Shown here: positions 44,569 through 57,000 of the stretch, in pieces
Numbering within the stretch: the stretch's first letter is position 1
Layout of the letters: each line of letters starts with the position of its first letter
Assembly (NCBI GenBank): GCA_947652115.1
Contig: OX393573.1
Location: forward strand, 2,241,769-2,305,768
Length of the DNA: 64,000 nt
Origin: Blastomussa wellsi
Lineage: Eukaryota; Cnidaria; Anthozoa; Scleractinia; Plerogyridae
Direction of reading: 5' to 3'
Notes under the pieces: generated by a model
Database searches by the model: none
What the model was told of the DNA's origin: nothing
The model's input: the letters and a program-made list of their open reading frames with translations, nothing else
Translations under genes and position numbers: made by a program

Positions 44569-44964
44569 GAGTCTCCAGGTTGGAGGCCCTTCCTCTCCCA
44601 GGTGAGTGTTTTGGTTAAAAGCCGTCGATGCTTCGGTAACATGTTCTTTTTACAGGTAGGGGTGTTAGCCCTACGCAAACCCAATTAACCTCTGGATGAG
44701 GTGATCCACATTAGTCTGACCCCTACCCTTCGACCTGTCCAGCATGGGTGGCCCTACCAGGAGCATATGCTCCCGCTGGCATAGCTCTCCGGGTCATTGA
44801 GGTGCTCAAGCTATCACACCGCGACAAGGGGTGGACCATGTGATAGAAAACTCTTTGTTTTTCTTTCTTCCTTGTTAAACTTATGTTTCAAGTTTTCCTT
44901 TTATTTGATGGCAACTTTATACGTTATAAAAAATAACAGACTTCATTCACTGTAACTTAGTACC

Positions 44965-45352
44965 TTCAGAAAGGAGCTTACATCACGCTTTGTACATTTT
45001 GAAAAATATATCCTAAATTTTTCAAATTCGTCATTTGCAATAGACCAATTTCGATATTTTAAAATTCAGCCAGAAACAATAGACCTCAGAACGAGGCTCC
45101 GGGGTATAAGTTATAGAGTTTGTGGGATTTATTCCCCGGAGCCTCGCAGTGATGTCTATTGTATTAGGCTGAATATTAAAATATCGAAATTGGTCTATTC
45201 GCTTCAATCTTCTCTATCCTTGTTCTTGGTTGGTTCACTATCACCGCTTCGGTGTTTTTCTTCCATAATAAACTATTATTTTTAGGTTTCCTACATTTTA
45301 CTAAAAGTAGTTTGGTTCATCGCAAGAAATGACTCAAAAAATCGTGACGTAG
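44965..45352 (+). repeat. Interspersed repeat ending in ggagctacgtca, copy B, split by a foldback element
   Basis: In reverse orientation to the copy at 19.6 kb. Matching blocks are aaatttttcaaattcgtcatttgc, then after the insertion gcttcaatcttctctatcct, tttttcttcc, ttttaggtttcctac, tttggttcatcgc and gtgacgtagct. The insertion between atttgc and gcttc is the element at 45039-45199. Confidence 0.7.
45039..45199. repeat. Foldback element nested in the repeat at 45 kb
   Basis: About 32-bp arms: aatagaccaatttcgatatt at the left faces atatcgaaattggtctatt at the right. A second inner hairpin (gaggctccggggtataa / ttattccccggagcctcgc) lies in the centre. About 161 bp. Because it interrupts a repeat known from another copy, it inserted later. 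Confidence 0.85.
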
Positions 45353-45354
45353 CT

Positions 45355-45735
45355 AATAATAATAATAATAATAACTTTATTTCTATAGCGGTATATACAA
45401 AAGCTCTATATCGCTTTACAATCTAATAAATATCTAACTAACAATAGCACTAAAACAAAAAATCAATTGAAAGCAAGTCTAAAAAGATAAGTTTTCAATC
45501 TGGATTTAAAAACATCGACTGATTGACTTAATTTAATGTCTAAGGGAATTTCATTCCAAAGCTTTGGGGCAGCGACTGAAAAGGCCCTGTCCCCATAGCT
45601 CTTCAGGCGCACATTCGGTACTTCTAATAAATGTCTGCCAGCCGACCTAAGATTTCTTGTAGGGTTAATAGTAAAAAACAAAAAGGAAAATATTTCCAAA
45701 GCAACAGAAATGAAATTGAAATAACGTGACATTAG
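45355..45735 (-). mobile_element. 5'-truncated LINE 3' end (CR1/L2-like) with (TTA)n tail
   Basis: Minus strand encodes RNLRSAGRHLLEVPNVR, YGDRAFSVAAPKLWNEIP and VFKSRLKTYLF before a stop. This is the very C-terminal segment commonly left by truncated cnidarian non-LTR elements. It ends in a tandem of att/aat units (45357-45374 on plus), the usual short-repeat tail. The insertion abuts the gacgtagct end of the repeat at 45352. Confidence 0.8.
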
Positions 45736-45911
45736 CCGATGTTTCCTGTTAACGTTGAATGACAGCTAACTATAAATAACTTGATATTCTTTTAGGCATC
45801 ACATCATTATGAGGTGTTCTGCTAGCTATAGAGACAAAAGTCTAACATTGTCTTGAAGCAAAACCTCAGTGCAAAGTACCCATCCATGCACGGAAACCTT
45901 CTCCAATCCAC

Positions 45912-47969
45912 ATGGCATTCCGTGGAGAAAAGAAGATTGAGTTTATACAACTAATCGTAGCGACTACCTCGTTCCTTGTTGGTAAGTGCATGCTTTGCAA
46001 AATTTGTATCCGTTTGTATCCCTCCAGAGGACTCCAGACAAGTATCAAACAAACATATACACCTTCCAACTCTTCAAGAAAGTTTTTTTACATGGTTACA
46101 CTTACTTGCAAGTGGAACTTAATTGCCTTGGAGGGGAATTGCATGTCTGGTAATTCAAAGTAAGCTCTTAATACATAACATACTAGCTTTTGCAATCACG
46201 AGATTGAGTGGCAAAGAGTGGGCCATTATGAAGCACTGTTTGTTTTCTTACGAAAACATGCCAGCAATTCTTTGAAAGCTCGATTTGCACAGGTGAAAGC
46301 TTCACATGGGTTCACACAGCTTTCAGGAAAGCTGGGATGAATATTTTAGAATTAAAGGCCATTTCCGATCCAGTCCGTACTACGCAATCTCCGCCTGCAA
46401 TGTTTATCAAGTCTCACACGACAAAATGTAAACAAACCAAAATGAACATTAGGGGTATAAACTTACCTTTTTCGTCATTATTAACATTCGATATACATGC
46501 AAAACAATAATAAAGAGTAGACGAACCGCGATGATATTCTAAACCGACGTTTCAGCTCATTGCAAACTCCCGGCCAAACAAAACGAACCGTAATGGCGGA
46601 CTCAAAAACTTCATGTACGCAGTTACCGAAGTGTAACGTATCAACGAATTCAAAACACAAAATGTCAACAAATCCCGAGACTGCGCAGTACGGACTGGAA
46701 AGGGCCTTTAATGGTGATGCTGATTCTGAAATCGCTATCTAGTTGTAATTCCAAACTGTTCTCGACTCAGCAATTAACCCCAGTTGATGATATTAATAAC
46801 AGGTTACTTAAAAATAGATAATATTTTCTGTATGTACCAACCACATGAGGTAAAGGTTGTCGCTTCCACGTTTCACTGATCCAGTAGACTAAACCTACTG
46901 ATTAATTTGGTTTTATCGACTGGGTTGATAATAGGGTATTAACATGACCTTTTGAGGGATTATTGTTCATTGGCACCCGCGTAGTGTAATTTGCGGCCCC
47001 AGCGCGAAGCGCGGGTGCCAATAAACATTAGTATATTCTCAGCTCCGACTATTGCATTTCTAGCTTTTTGATTGGCTAAAAAACTCCGACTATGAGCCAA
47101 TAGTCGGAGTTTTACGTCATATGGAAAATAGTGCGCCAAGTTTTTATCTTCAGCCCTCTATAATGGCCGACACTGGCAGGTTTCGGGAGCTGTCTCCCAC
47201 AAAAATTCAAGAGATATGGTTTGAGAATTTACTAAAACAATTATTCCATTCGCCCTTGGGCTCGGGCTCATGGAATAATTGTTATATATTCCCGATAAAT
47301 AACATCCTGATGACTTACAAAGTTAATAATGTTTTCAAGAATACAAGTAGGAACTTGCTTCGCACTGAAAATGTTATAACTGTAAAAGCCGGACCGATAT
47401 GTTCTGAACAGGTTCCGAACTTTGCCGATATAGCTACAAAGTCTCTGAAAATAATCGCCAATGAGTTAAGAACTCATAGATAATCAATATTATCGTCGGT
47501 GTATAATTCCCGCAGTACTTTAATCAAGTGAACGACGTTTCGCTTCTTGTAAAGACGACAAGAACTTGCTTTCTTTGTTTCTTATGGATCGTGCTCTTGC
47601 CTCTAGCCTATCTTCAAGGCTAAATCCGAATTTTTGTCTGTATTCTTCCCATTTATAACAAGTAGGCCGATTTTTCTCTCTGAAAACTATGCGTTTTGTG
47701 TGAAACCGAACTTCAAAGCTTGCTTTTCGCTCGTACGCACCTCGATGGTTCTCCCGCTTCAAACGGTCTGAACGTAATCTGATTGGTTTAAATTCATCGC
47801 GTGAACCGATCAGCTTCAGGGCCGTTGCGGCCCGCACAGCGTGTGTTTTGACGATCAATTTGACCGAGTATGTGCATAATAATGTGAATTGGCCACCGTA
47901 AAGAGATTCGAGAGCTGACCAATTCACATTATCAACCCAGTTGATAAAACCAAATTATATTGTTATACA

Positions 47970-48013
<44 letters not shown>

Positions 48014-51000
48014 CTAAACCTACTGATTGCTAGACAAGATGATCTATAGCCGACTCAACTTGAAATAGATATGAATGAAAAATCCAGAGACTGTTTCTAA
48101 ATAATGCGCGAGCGCGAGAAAACGTCAGCAACTATTTTCCGTTTTTTTAGGGGGGGGGGGGGGGTTATTGTCCTGACTGATTACCAATAAATTCTCCATC
48201 TAATTGGAGGTAATTTTCTCTATATTAGCAATATTTGCAATATTATTGCAAATAGGATCGTTTTTTGGCTAAAAACATTCCCTTGTTAATCAAAATTAGT
48301 AATATCTCAGAAAATGTATCGAATTCAAATAATTCCAATGGTATTTGACGAAATCAGCGAAATTTACATCTGATATGGGAAAAATGTTAAATCATCCTAA
48401 TTTTCCACCTCTTTATAACGGAGGGGTACATTTTTATGATTCTTCCATGCTTTTTAATTTTATAATTAGCTATTTCATGCTGGTCTATTTAATTGAATTA
48501 ATCTCCTAATTATATGGGGAAGATTTTTGTTTACAGACATTGTTGTTCTTATATCAATTACCCCCCCCCCCCCACTGAGTTAAACAAAAGAGCTCTTTGT
48601 TTCATCATTAATAACAATGGGTGACGTCACTGATATGTTCCTCATATCATTAGATCTTTCCTTAACTTGAAGAGTTGTAGATGCTGGCCCCAAGGCACGA
48701 TGTCTTGTTAGTATCAGTTGTATTGTGGGAAGTAGTCTATTCTCTACTTGCACAAATCCCATAATACACCTCTTTTACCCCCCAAAATTTTGCATAATCA
48801 TTGTTTCCAATTTCTCCTGGGACATGAAGATGTCCCAAGGGAAATCTAAAACAATGCCTATGCAATTTTTTTGGGGGGTAGACGCGGTGTATTATGGTAT
48901 TGTGCAAGTAGAGAATTGAACCAAATGTTTTTAAGATGTAACAGAAGTCCATCGTAATGCGACTGTGTGATCTCCTGGTTATAATCTTCATTTTTTAGTG
49001 ATTCGGACAGAGGGTGTGGACATTACCTATAAAGGATACGATAACAATCGTCGCTGGTTCGAGGCTGTGGATAGATGTCAACAATCTGACCATGGAGGTG
49101 GCGGCTTTCTCGCTAAAATTAAAAACTTAGATGAACTTAAAAAGGCAAAGCAGGCCTTCATTCAACATCACAGCACTGACTTCTGGGTAGGTGTCCAGTA
49201 CGATGAAGGTATTGGTGACTTTGTCTGGGCTAACGGTACTGCTGTTACTTCGACTGCAGATTTTGAAGCAATTGTGAATAGGAGTGCGCAGCGCACTCAA
49301 GGTTATTCAAAGCGGTGTATGTATATGACTAATAAAGACTATCTAGTTGCTGATAAATGTGACGAGCATAGGAAGTACATGTGTCAGATTGGTGAAACTG
49401 GTGGCGCAACTACTACAAGTAAGTAACTTTAGATTCAAAGTAGTTATACTCATACTCATACTCCTTATTCGAGAAGACTAGAATGTCTAACCATTTGCAT
49501 ATGTCCTTGCAAAGGCAGCTCATTCTCCTCAGTTATTTTAAGACCCTGGGCGTTGGTCAAAGCAGCAGAAAAAGCCAATTAGCAATTATAATTATTGAAG
49601 TTATGACAACTTACGTATACACATTTCTTTAAAGTTTAGCAATTGTAATACTTATCAGTCCTCCTCGTTAAAAACATACTTGTTCTCTCCCAGTTATCGA
49701 TATCCTCTACACGTTGGTGTTTTCCTTCCTTGGTAAACTATCATTATACAGTCAAACCAAGTGAAGCGTACCCCCCTAGAGTACATTAATGAATTGATTA
49801 TTGGAAAATTGAACCCGTTATTCGTTTCAATATTGCATTCGGTTTGAAAAGGAGCGGATCAATGCTCAACTCAAAAGACGATTTTTGATTGGACTTTGTG
49901 AAAGCTTTCCTTGGCTATTTACATCTCGCAGAACGTGCAGAAATTCTTATTTGTGTAAATGGTGGGAAGAAAGGAGTTTTTTTGGCGATTTTTCGTGAAT
50001 ATTTTTACGTGGCTCACTTCTGCCATGGGAAAAATTATTCAAGGTTCCGTACGTACCATTGAAAATCGCCAGTTGTCTTTCTAACATTACGCGATGTCAC
50101 TTGCAAGTTACGAATTTCCCATCTGAATTTGTCTGGGAGGTTTCCCAAACTCGTGAGTTTGTTCCTGCCGCCATTTTGAAAAGGAAACAATAATTCCATA
50201 TTAGAAGCATCTCTTGTTCGCCTAGTCCAATCAAAACTCGACTTTTATTTGAACATTGATGCGCGTCTTTTCAAACCGAATGCAATATTTGAAACGAATA
50301 ACGGGTTCAATTTTCCAATAAACAATTCATAATGTACTCTAGGGGGGTACGCTTCACTTGGTTTGACTGTAAGGTTTAATACAATTATACACACACTAAT
50401 TACAAGATGAATTCATTCATGAATGGGGACTGAGCCCTTAGCTTACAAGAGCAGAAGATTTTTCGGCTCTAGTTTTATGACAAAAATTGCTAGTTTAAAT
50501 GTCCAGGAAAATATAGTGTCTGTTATCATAACTGACTAGCCAAATATTAGCCAATTCAATCTCGTTAAGTTAATATGTAATAACTATACAGGCTCGTCAT
50601 TGTTTTGGTCATCAATGAGGTCATCCCATGTGGACATAAAGTCTTCTTCAGAATTAATGCCATCCATATTACCATCTTCGTCAACAAAAACGTCCTCATC
50701 ACTGTCAACGAACCCAGGGGCAGCAGTAGCAGCAACAACAACACAAACAACAACAGAAAAAACAATAACAACAACAAAACCAACAACAGCAGCATTACCA
50801 TCGTTGTTTTCGTTCTCTTGGCCCTCGTCATCATCGTCAACTTTTTCCCCGTCGTTTTTATCCTCGACATTATCACAAGGAGTATCCTCTGCATTGGTCT
50901 CCTTGTTGTATCCGGCGGAGACTCGTACATCGTGTACCACAAGCTCCACAACTGTTTACCATATTCCATACATAGAAGCTTTGGTGAGTAACAAGTCAGA

Positions 51001-54000
51001 TAACAATGGGTAGCGGTGTTTTTAATTCATAGTTTCAGTTTTACAGCGCGACGTGCGTAAGTGTGGCCATCCAACAAACTTTTTTGACAAGTTATAATTA
51101 GCCAATCAGAGAGCGCGAATTTGTTTGAGTTGTCCCGCCTCCTTGTAATGTTCAAAGTTGTTGTCACGAAACCTGTAGCGCTCTTAACAAGGAGGTGGGA
51201 CAACTCAAACAAATCCGCGCTCTCTTATTGGCTAACTTGTCAAAAACATTTGTTGGGTGGCCACACTAAGGCGAGTCGGGCTCTAACCACTATAAAATAT
51301 TTCTTATTTTTATGTAAAATAAAGCAGCACCTGGGTCAGGGGTTGTTCTGAAAAGTTGCATCTAGGTTTGCGTAAAATGTGAAATAGGACATCTTCTTTT
51401 AGATAAGTGAACACGAAAAGTCCACTGCGCTGTCAATCACTTTTAATATATAAGACATATAATGCAACTATTGTTTTTCTTCTTTTAGATAAGTGAACAT
51501 GCCAGCAAAATCAATCAGTTGAACGTGAGCCAAACTTCGTCGTTAAAGGTGGGGTTACTAGATGAGACAAAAGACAAAGCAGTGATCGTCAGTCTCGTAG
51601 GGGTTAAATGTAATGTCAGGGGCAAATCTGGGGGGGGGGGGGGTTGCAGGGGGTGCGCACCCCTTCCTGGGATGACCAGCGGCTTTCTAATATAACTACG
51701 TCACCCGTCAGTTACGTCATTAGTGGTGCACCCCCTCCTAAGAAATATCCTGCATCCGCGCCTGAATGTTTTAATCACAGCGTTTTGTTTTACTCTGGCT
51801 ATCGACAATTCCGTCAGGTTCGACTGTTTTTCCAGCATTTTCAAGTAGTTTTTTTTGTCCTGATCAAAGAACAGAGTGTCTTAGTTTGTTGGTTTTTGTA
51901 CTGCTTTAATTTTTTGCTTAGCTCCGTTTTAATTATTACTACATCATGTACGCGTTGGGGTTTAATTTTACGGAAAACAATGCCGCCTATTTTATTTTGC
52001 CCGTCAATGTCCTTGTCATTGCTTTTGTCAACAAATTTAACAGATACAGGTATACTTTGTTCCACAGAATGCTGTAAATGTGACTTCGAAGCTGCTCAAG
52101 GATTTGAGTGAAATACAGAAAAGTGATTTAAATGCCAATATTCTCGTTAGCTGCGACAAGTTGGAAAAGTTTGCTATACAATACGCAACACATCACATCA
52201 CGTCGCAGAAAAACTCCGCGGCAGAGGTTTCTATTGAGCAGGAGGAAATAGGTAAGAAATGTTAAATTTATTTGTTCGTGTGTGTCCAAAAAATGGGGTT
52301 TCTCTTTAGCATGCCAGCTAGTGTGTTCATAACTTACTTAAACAATTGTGTGCATAACTTACATAAACAATTCGGTAGTGTAGCAGCTCTCGTAAGCTTG
52401 TCATTCTACTGACAGCAGTTGCTATTGTTTTAGGGGCTACTGAGGGGCATTGTTCCTGTTGTTTGTTTTATTTTTTTCACGCAGGGTATCGAGCCATTCA
52501 TGTGAGACCTTACGAGAGCTGCTACATCGCCCAAACAATTTGCGAATCCCCAGCAACAGGGGTCGTACGCAAATCACAACGGGAGCAGTAACGAGAAGAT
52601 CACCAAACAAAATTATTAAAGCTTGGTTTTCACTAGCGACGGGATAAGGGAGTCGTAAGAACGTTGACGACATTGTAAAAATGGAAGGTGGGAGGCGTAA
52701 GAAAGCGGAATCATAAGCTCGATGGAATCGGAATCGGACAAATCAGAATGTTTGCATTTTCTTCCGACTCCGCTTATGACTCCGTTGCTTTCCAACCAAG
52801 GAAAACTAGATTGCTGGAGTCGAAAGCAGAATCGGAAGAATAAACCAATCACATTGCTAGTTTCAGGCACGCCGAGTGCTTCCATTCGTCTTACAAACGA
52901 CGGAGTCATAAGAGGAATTGAAACGCTGCTTCCGTCGATTTGATTTTCACTAGATCAAAAAATTAAACGCTTTCAACTCCGTTTATGACTCGGACTCCGG
53001 GCTTAACGCAATAGCTCTGCAGGTACGCGACCCACTCTCAATCAACGCATTCCTTAGCCGTTTTCTGCAAAAAAAGAAAAAACAGTGTGCAGCTACCAAA
53101 TTCTACATACCAAGGAAAACGTGAGCCACGAAAGAAAAATCTACTGTAATAAGGAGTCGGATTCAATCTTGTTTATCTTTAATCCTTGCTTGCTTTACAA
53201 CGATGTCTGTACGAACCGTTGTCCATGTGCGAAGTGCTAAGTGCCAAGTGCCGATGTGCATATTAAGTGCAGGTGAATAATTTACATATTAGTGCCAGTC
53301 CTTTGGGGTCTATTGCGATATGTAACATCCCCTTCTGTTAAGCAATGTTTATATTAAAAAAAAATAAATAAATAAATAAATAGTCATTCTGATCTCAATT
53401 CAGGTCTTGAACATCTTATCTATAGACATGTATAAACAACGATCAATGAGGCACAATTGGCTGTTTTCCATTCGTATATCTCACAAGTGTCTAATTAGAT
53501 AGCAGTCACAAGTTAAGTCTTTCCGGTGGTCGGATTTCACGGCCTGAGCGAGATTTCCTTGGACCCTGTTCCGATTCTACTGAGGCAGGGCTTTGTACAT
53601 CAATGTTGGGAGGCGTTTGGACTCTGGGTGTGGTTGTGTTCCCTTGTGGGGTCCTGTTTGACGAGTTGTTTGTTGGGTTGATGGACCCGTTGTTTGGTCT
53701 GAGGTGAATCCTGTTTCTTTGGAGTTGCGCTCCGGTTTCCGTTTCGACAATATATGAACGAGGTATTTCTCCTTGATCTATAACTCGGGCTGGGTTCCAT
53801 GTTTTTCTCACGGGGTCTTGTAGATAAATGGCTTGACCCTTGTGTAGTTCAGGAAGTTCTTTGGTGTGCCTGTTGTAATAGCGGCTTTGGGTGTCCTGTT
53901 TCGCCTTAAGCCACTCCCTGAATTCTTCTTGGTCTTTTGCCGGGTAAATCTTTCCTGGGAGTGTAGATTTGAACATTCGACTGTTCAAGAGTTCAGCTGG

Positions 54001-57000
54001 CGACGCTACAGTTGAGCTTAGTGGCGTTGTTCGTAGTGCTAGCAGGGCCAGATCTATGTCTTCATTGGCTTCTTTGCATTTGAGAATGGTCTTCTTAACT
54101 GTTTGGACTTGCCGTTCGACAAATCCATGGCCACGTGGATAGTGGGGGGAAGATGTCACAATCTCAAAGCCGTATTGGTCTGCCAGTTGTTTGAACTCTG
54201 CGGAAGTAAATTGGGTACCATTATCGCATTGTAATGTTCTTGGAATTCCATTCTCTGCGAACAGCGTTTTCATCTCCTTAGCAACGGCTCTAGCTGTGAG
54301 GTTGTGGAGCTTCCTGACGAACGGGAATTTGGAATAGTAGTCGACGACTAGAAGAAACCACGACTGTTGAACGTAGAACAGATCTGCGCTCACAATTTTC
54401 CATGGTCTTGAGGGGATCTCTGACGATATCATAGGTTCTTTCTGCTGGGAGTTGTGGTACTTCTGGCATACACTGCATGAGGTGACCAGGTTTTCGATTT
54501 CATTGTAAATGTTTGGCCAATAAACACACGATTTGGCTCGCAGCTTGCATTTTTCTATCCCGAGATGTCCTCCATGGATTTGCTGAAGAATGTTGCCTCT
54601 CAGGGATTCTGGAACTATCACTCGGCTTCCAAGAAGCACTAATCCATCTTCTACCGAGATGTCATCTCGCAACGCCCAGTATGGATTTATTGTGGGATCA
54701 ACTTTCTTCACACTGTCTGGCCAGCCTTGTGTCACTTGGCGGGATAACAGCTGCAGGGTTTCATCTTTTGCAGTCTCCTCTTTGAACTCTTGCATTTTAG
54801 CTGGGGTGATTCTGATTAGGTGATGAACTTTTACATTCATTTCTGGTACTTCAAATTTATCCATTGGTGAGAGACGTGATAGGGCGTCGGCTGTGACCAT
54901 TTCTCTTCCAGGGGTGTATTTGATGACGCAGTCATAAGGCTGTAGACGCAACAGCATTCTTTGAAGGCGTGGAGGTGCTTGCATGAGATTCTTCTTGTGG
55001 ATTTGCTCTAGGGGGCGATGGTCACTTTTCACCACAAATGATCTTCCATAGAGGTAGGAGTGGAATTTTTCACATCCGTAGACTACTGCTAACAGTTCTC
55101 GTTCGATGTTGGCATAGCGGGTCTCGGCGGGTGTCAGTGCTTTTGATGCAAATGCTATCGGTCTGTTGTTCTGGAATAAGGCTGCACCAAGGCCCTTAAT
55201 TGATGCATCAACGTGGAGAACAACTGGTTCCTTTCTGTCATAGTACGCCAAGGTGGTTGCAGAACATATCAATGACTTCACTTTCTACGTACACCAATTG
55301 CAAGTTTGAATTTTATACAGCTGCAGTTTTGTTCTTGCATTGCACCACAATTCATTAAAAGCAAACAAATTCAGTTAAAAATTAATTCCAATATTGTCTT
55401 TCTTTGCTATAGAATCTTATAGTTTCTTTATCTCTTTGTCGATGACTTATTTTCATTATCTCGCAACTACTGCTGTCATCATTGTCGTTTATATTGATTT
55501 CACTTATAATCGATATTTTGTGCGTTTCATCGTTTTCAAGCTGTCACAGTAAGGAGAATTCAGGCTAATCATAAAAGTGACGTCATTTTTCCATCCACTG
55601 AAAGTTCGTTTAACGAAAGCTTCGTTCAAGACGATATTGACGCAGTTAGGCTGCCTGCTAGTCTTTTTGTGGATCAAGGTAACGTAAATTCTCGCCCTCT
55701 TTTTTTTCTCTTTTTTTCTTCTTCTTGTGATTGTAATCGAAATAATTGTGTCTGTCTGTCTGTCTGTCTGTCTGTCGGTCTGTCTAAAATGTTTTCAGAT
55801 TTTTGCAGAAAGTTCCTTCATTATAATATGATACCATAATACTAAAACAAAAATTTCCTGCCAACTTTGTGACGTCATTTTCCCACCAAAAATGCCAAAA
55901 TACTAGGATTTTAGAGACATTTCATCTTAGTGCAAAGGTTTAGGGTAATTGCTTTAAAACTCTGGAAGTGATTAGGACCGTGCATCTTTTCACGTCCTCT
56001 GTGCCCGGCCCCGTATACAGAATTACTTTGATTTGAGCTCTGAAAATGGTCTCGTATCAAGTTGTGCTGTTATTTTGCTGGCAAAATAATGGTTTGTTGT
56101 AGCAATTGTGTGTTTAGGGTTATGTAATCAGCGCTTTTTTGAGTACTAAAATTCCTTCCATTTCTCTTCTATGTCAGAGCATTACGTCGTCTGTATGTTG
56201 TACAAAAACGCCGATGAATTGATGCCCACTGAAACGACGAATGGTGTAAGCAGCAGGTAAGGAGTTTTTGGATAGAACTTTATTAATAATCCGTTCTTGT
56301 CGAATTTTTACGAACTGCAAGGCGAAAATTAAAATTCCTTTTGAGATTCATGAAAATATAATGAAATCATATCTTTAAAAATTATTCAAAAATTTAATAA
56401 CTTGACTTCCTAACCCGTTTAAGTCAGAGTACCCAAAGCAATACCAGTTGCTAATATAGTTAATTTTTGACACCGCAGTCTGGGTTTCGAGTCCGGCGGG
56501 CCACCCTGACATTAATGGTAGGGAGACGATTGAATGCTCTCACTGCTGCGTCACTTATATTGCTCCCGCGAAATGAATTTAAATTAAATGTGTCGAAAAA
56601 CGCATTTTGCCTCTCTAGAAAGGACTCAAGAGTAGGTTCTCGGATTATATCATGCACAATAAGGCCAGAGATTCAACGCACTTTCACAGAGGACGTAATC
56701 ATCACGCTTGCAAATACGAAGGTACGTAATTTGGGTCGAGTGAATGTCCCAAGTATATCAGCGATTGATGTTGAACATTATGGACGTTCTTGAAATTTAT
56801 TCGCGCTGTGAAACAGCCGGTCTTCGATAGCTTTTTTTGCAGTTGAGCCTGCGATAAGATATCTGTTCTTGACGACATGTGAACGAGGCGAAACGGTCGG
56901 ACAACATAATGCCAAGAATGCGCAATGGCCCTTTAGCCTCGTTTGCTTATAAAACCGCTGAGAAGAGCTGCAATAACTCCCATTCACAGAGCGTTGCTCC

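Larger units (their letters stand above)
41586..44845 (-). mobile_element. RTE-like LINE retrotransposon, nearly full length
   Basis: Order on minus: GC-rich 5' leader (about 44845-44569), apurinic-type endonuclease, reverse transcriptase, short 3' end, then a tail of taag units (gtaagtaaaagtaagtaa at 41586-41605), as in RTE elements, which end in short tandem repeats rather than poly(A). The protein types (CFDP2/BovB-like endonuclease and YGCETW/WIGH C-terminal region) fit the RTE clade. The coding sequence is interrupted by two frame changes (near 43730 and 43490). It lies just upstream of the adhesion GPCR gene in the opposite orientation. Confidence 0.85.
45912..52251 (+). other. Adhesion GPCR ectodomain exons: signal peptide, CTLD, mucin-like stalk
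   Basis: Exon 1: MAFRGEKKIEF then a hydrophobic run (IQLIVATTSFLV), a fair signal peptide. Exon 2 (phase 1-1, so shufflable) is a complete C-type lectin-like domain: RRWFEAVDRCQ, FLAKIKNLDEL, FWVGVQYDEG, RCMYM, DKCDEHRKYMCQ, with four Cys. There is no EPN/QPD and no WND, so calcium-dependent sugar binding is unlikely. Exon 3 (130 codons) is Ser/Thr/Pro-rich with runs such as TTTQTTTEKTITTTKP, a probable O-glycosylated stalk. Exons 4-5 add ISEHASKINQLNVSQ and the start of the GAIN fold (SKLLKDLSEIQKSD). Confidence 0.85.
53145..55281 (-). mobile_element. 5'-truncated Ty3/Gypsy LTR retrotransposon, antisense in a GPCR intron
   Basis: The minus strand carries RNase H, integrase and chromodomain-less tail, then a polypurine tract (agaagggga) and one LTR starting TGTTACATATCGC (53327) and ending CCTTATTACA (53145), about 183 bp. 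Gag, protease and reverse transcriptase are missing and no 5' LTR is seen, so only the 3' half remains. The remaining frame has no stop or frameshift. It sits between adhesion GPCR exons 5 and 6, opposite in orientation, so its sequence should be spliced out. Confidence 0.85.

Noticed and set aside
47520..47927. 135-codon minus-strand frame
   Set aside because: Its N-terminal part is translation of the Penelope-like repeat and the rest shows no recognisable domain.
50565..50969. Minus-strand acidic frame with a hydrophobic run, membrane-protein-like
   Set aside because: It arises from the antisense of a Ser/Thr/Asn low-complexity exon; the plus-strand frame joins its neighbours in phase.
51391..51412. 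Second copy of the exon 4 acceptor region (tcttcttttagataagtgaaca)
   Set aside because: The duplicate lacks a good donor in phase after it, so it looks like a small local duplication rather than a second exon.
56467..56618. Upstream extension of adhesion GPCR exon 8
   Set aside because: The acceptor at 56475 gives the wrong phase after exon 7; the pyrimidine-rich acceptor at 56618 gives the right phase and a standard GAIN sequence.
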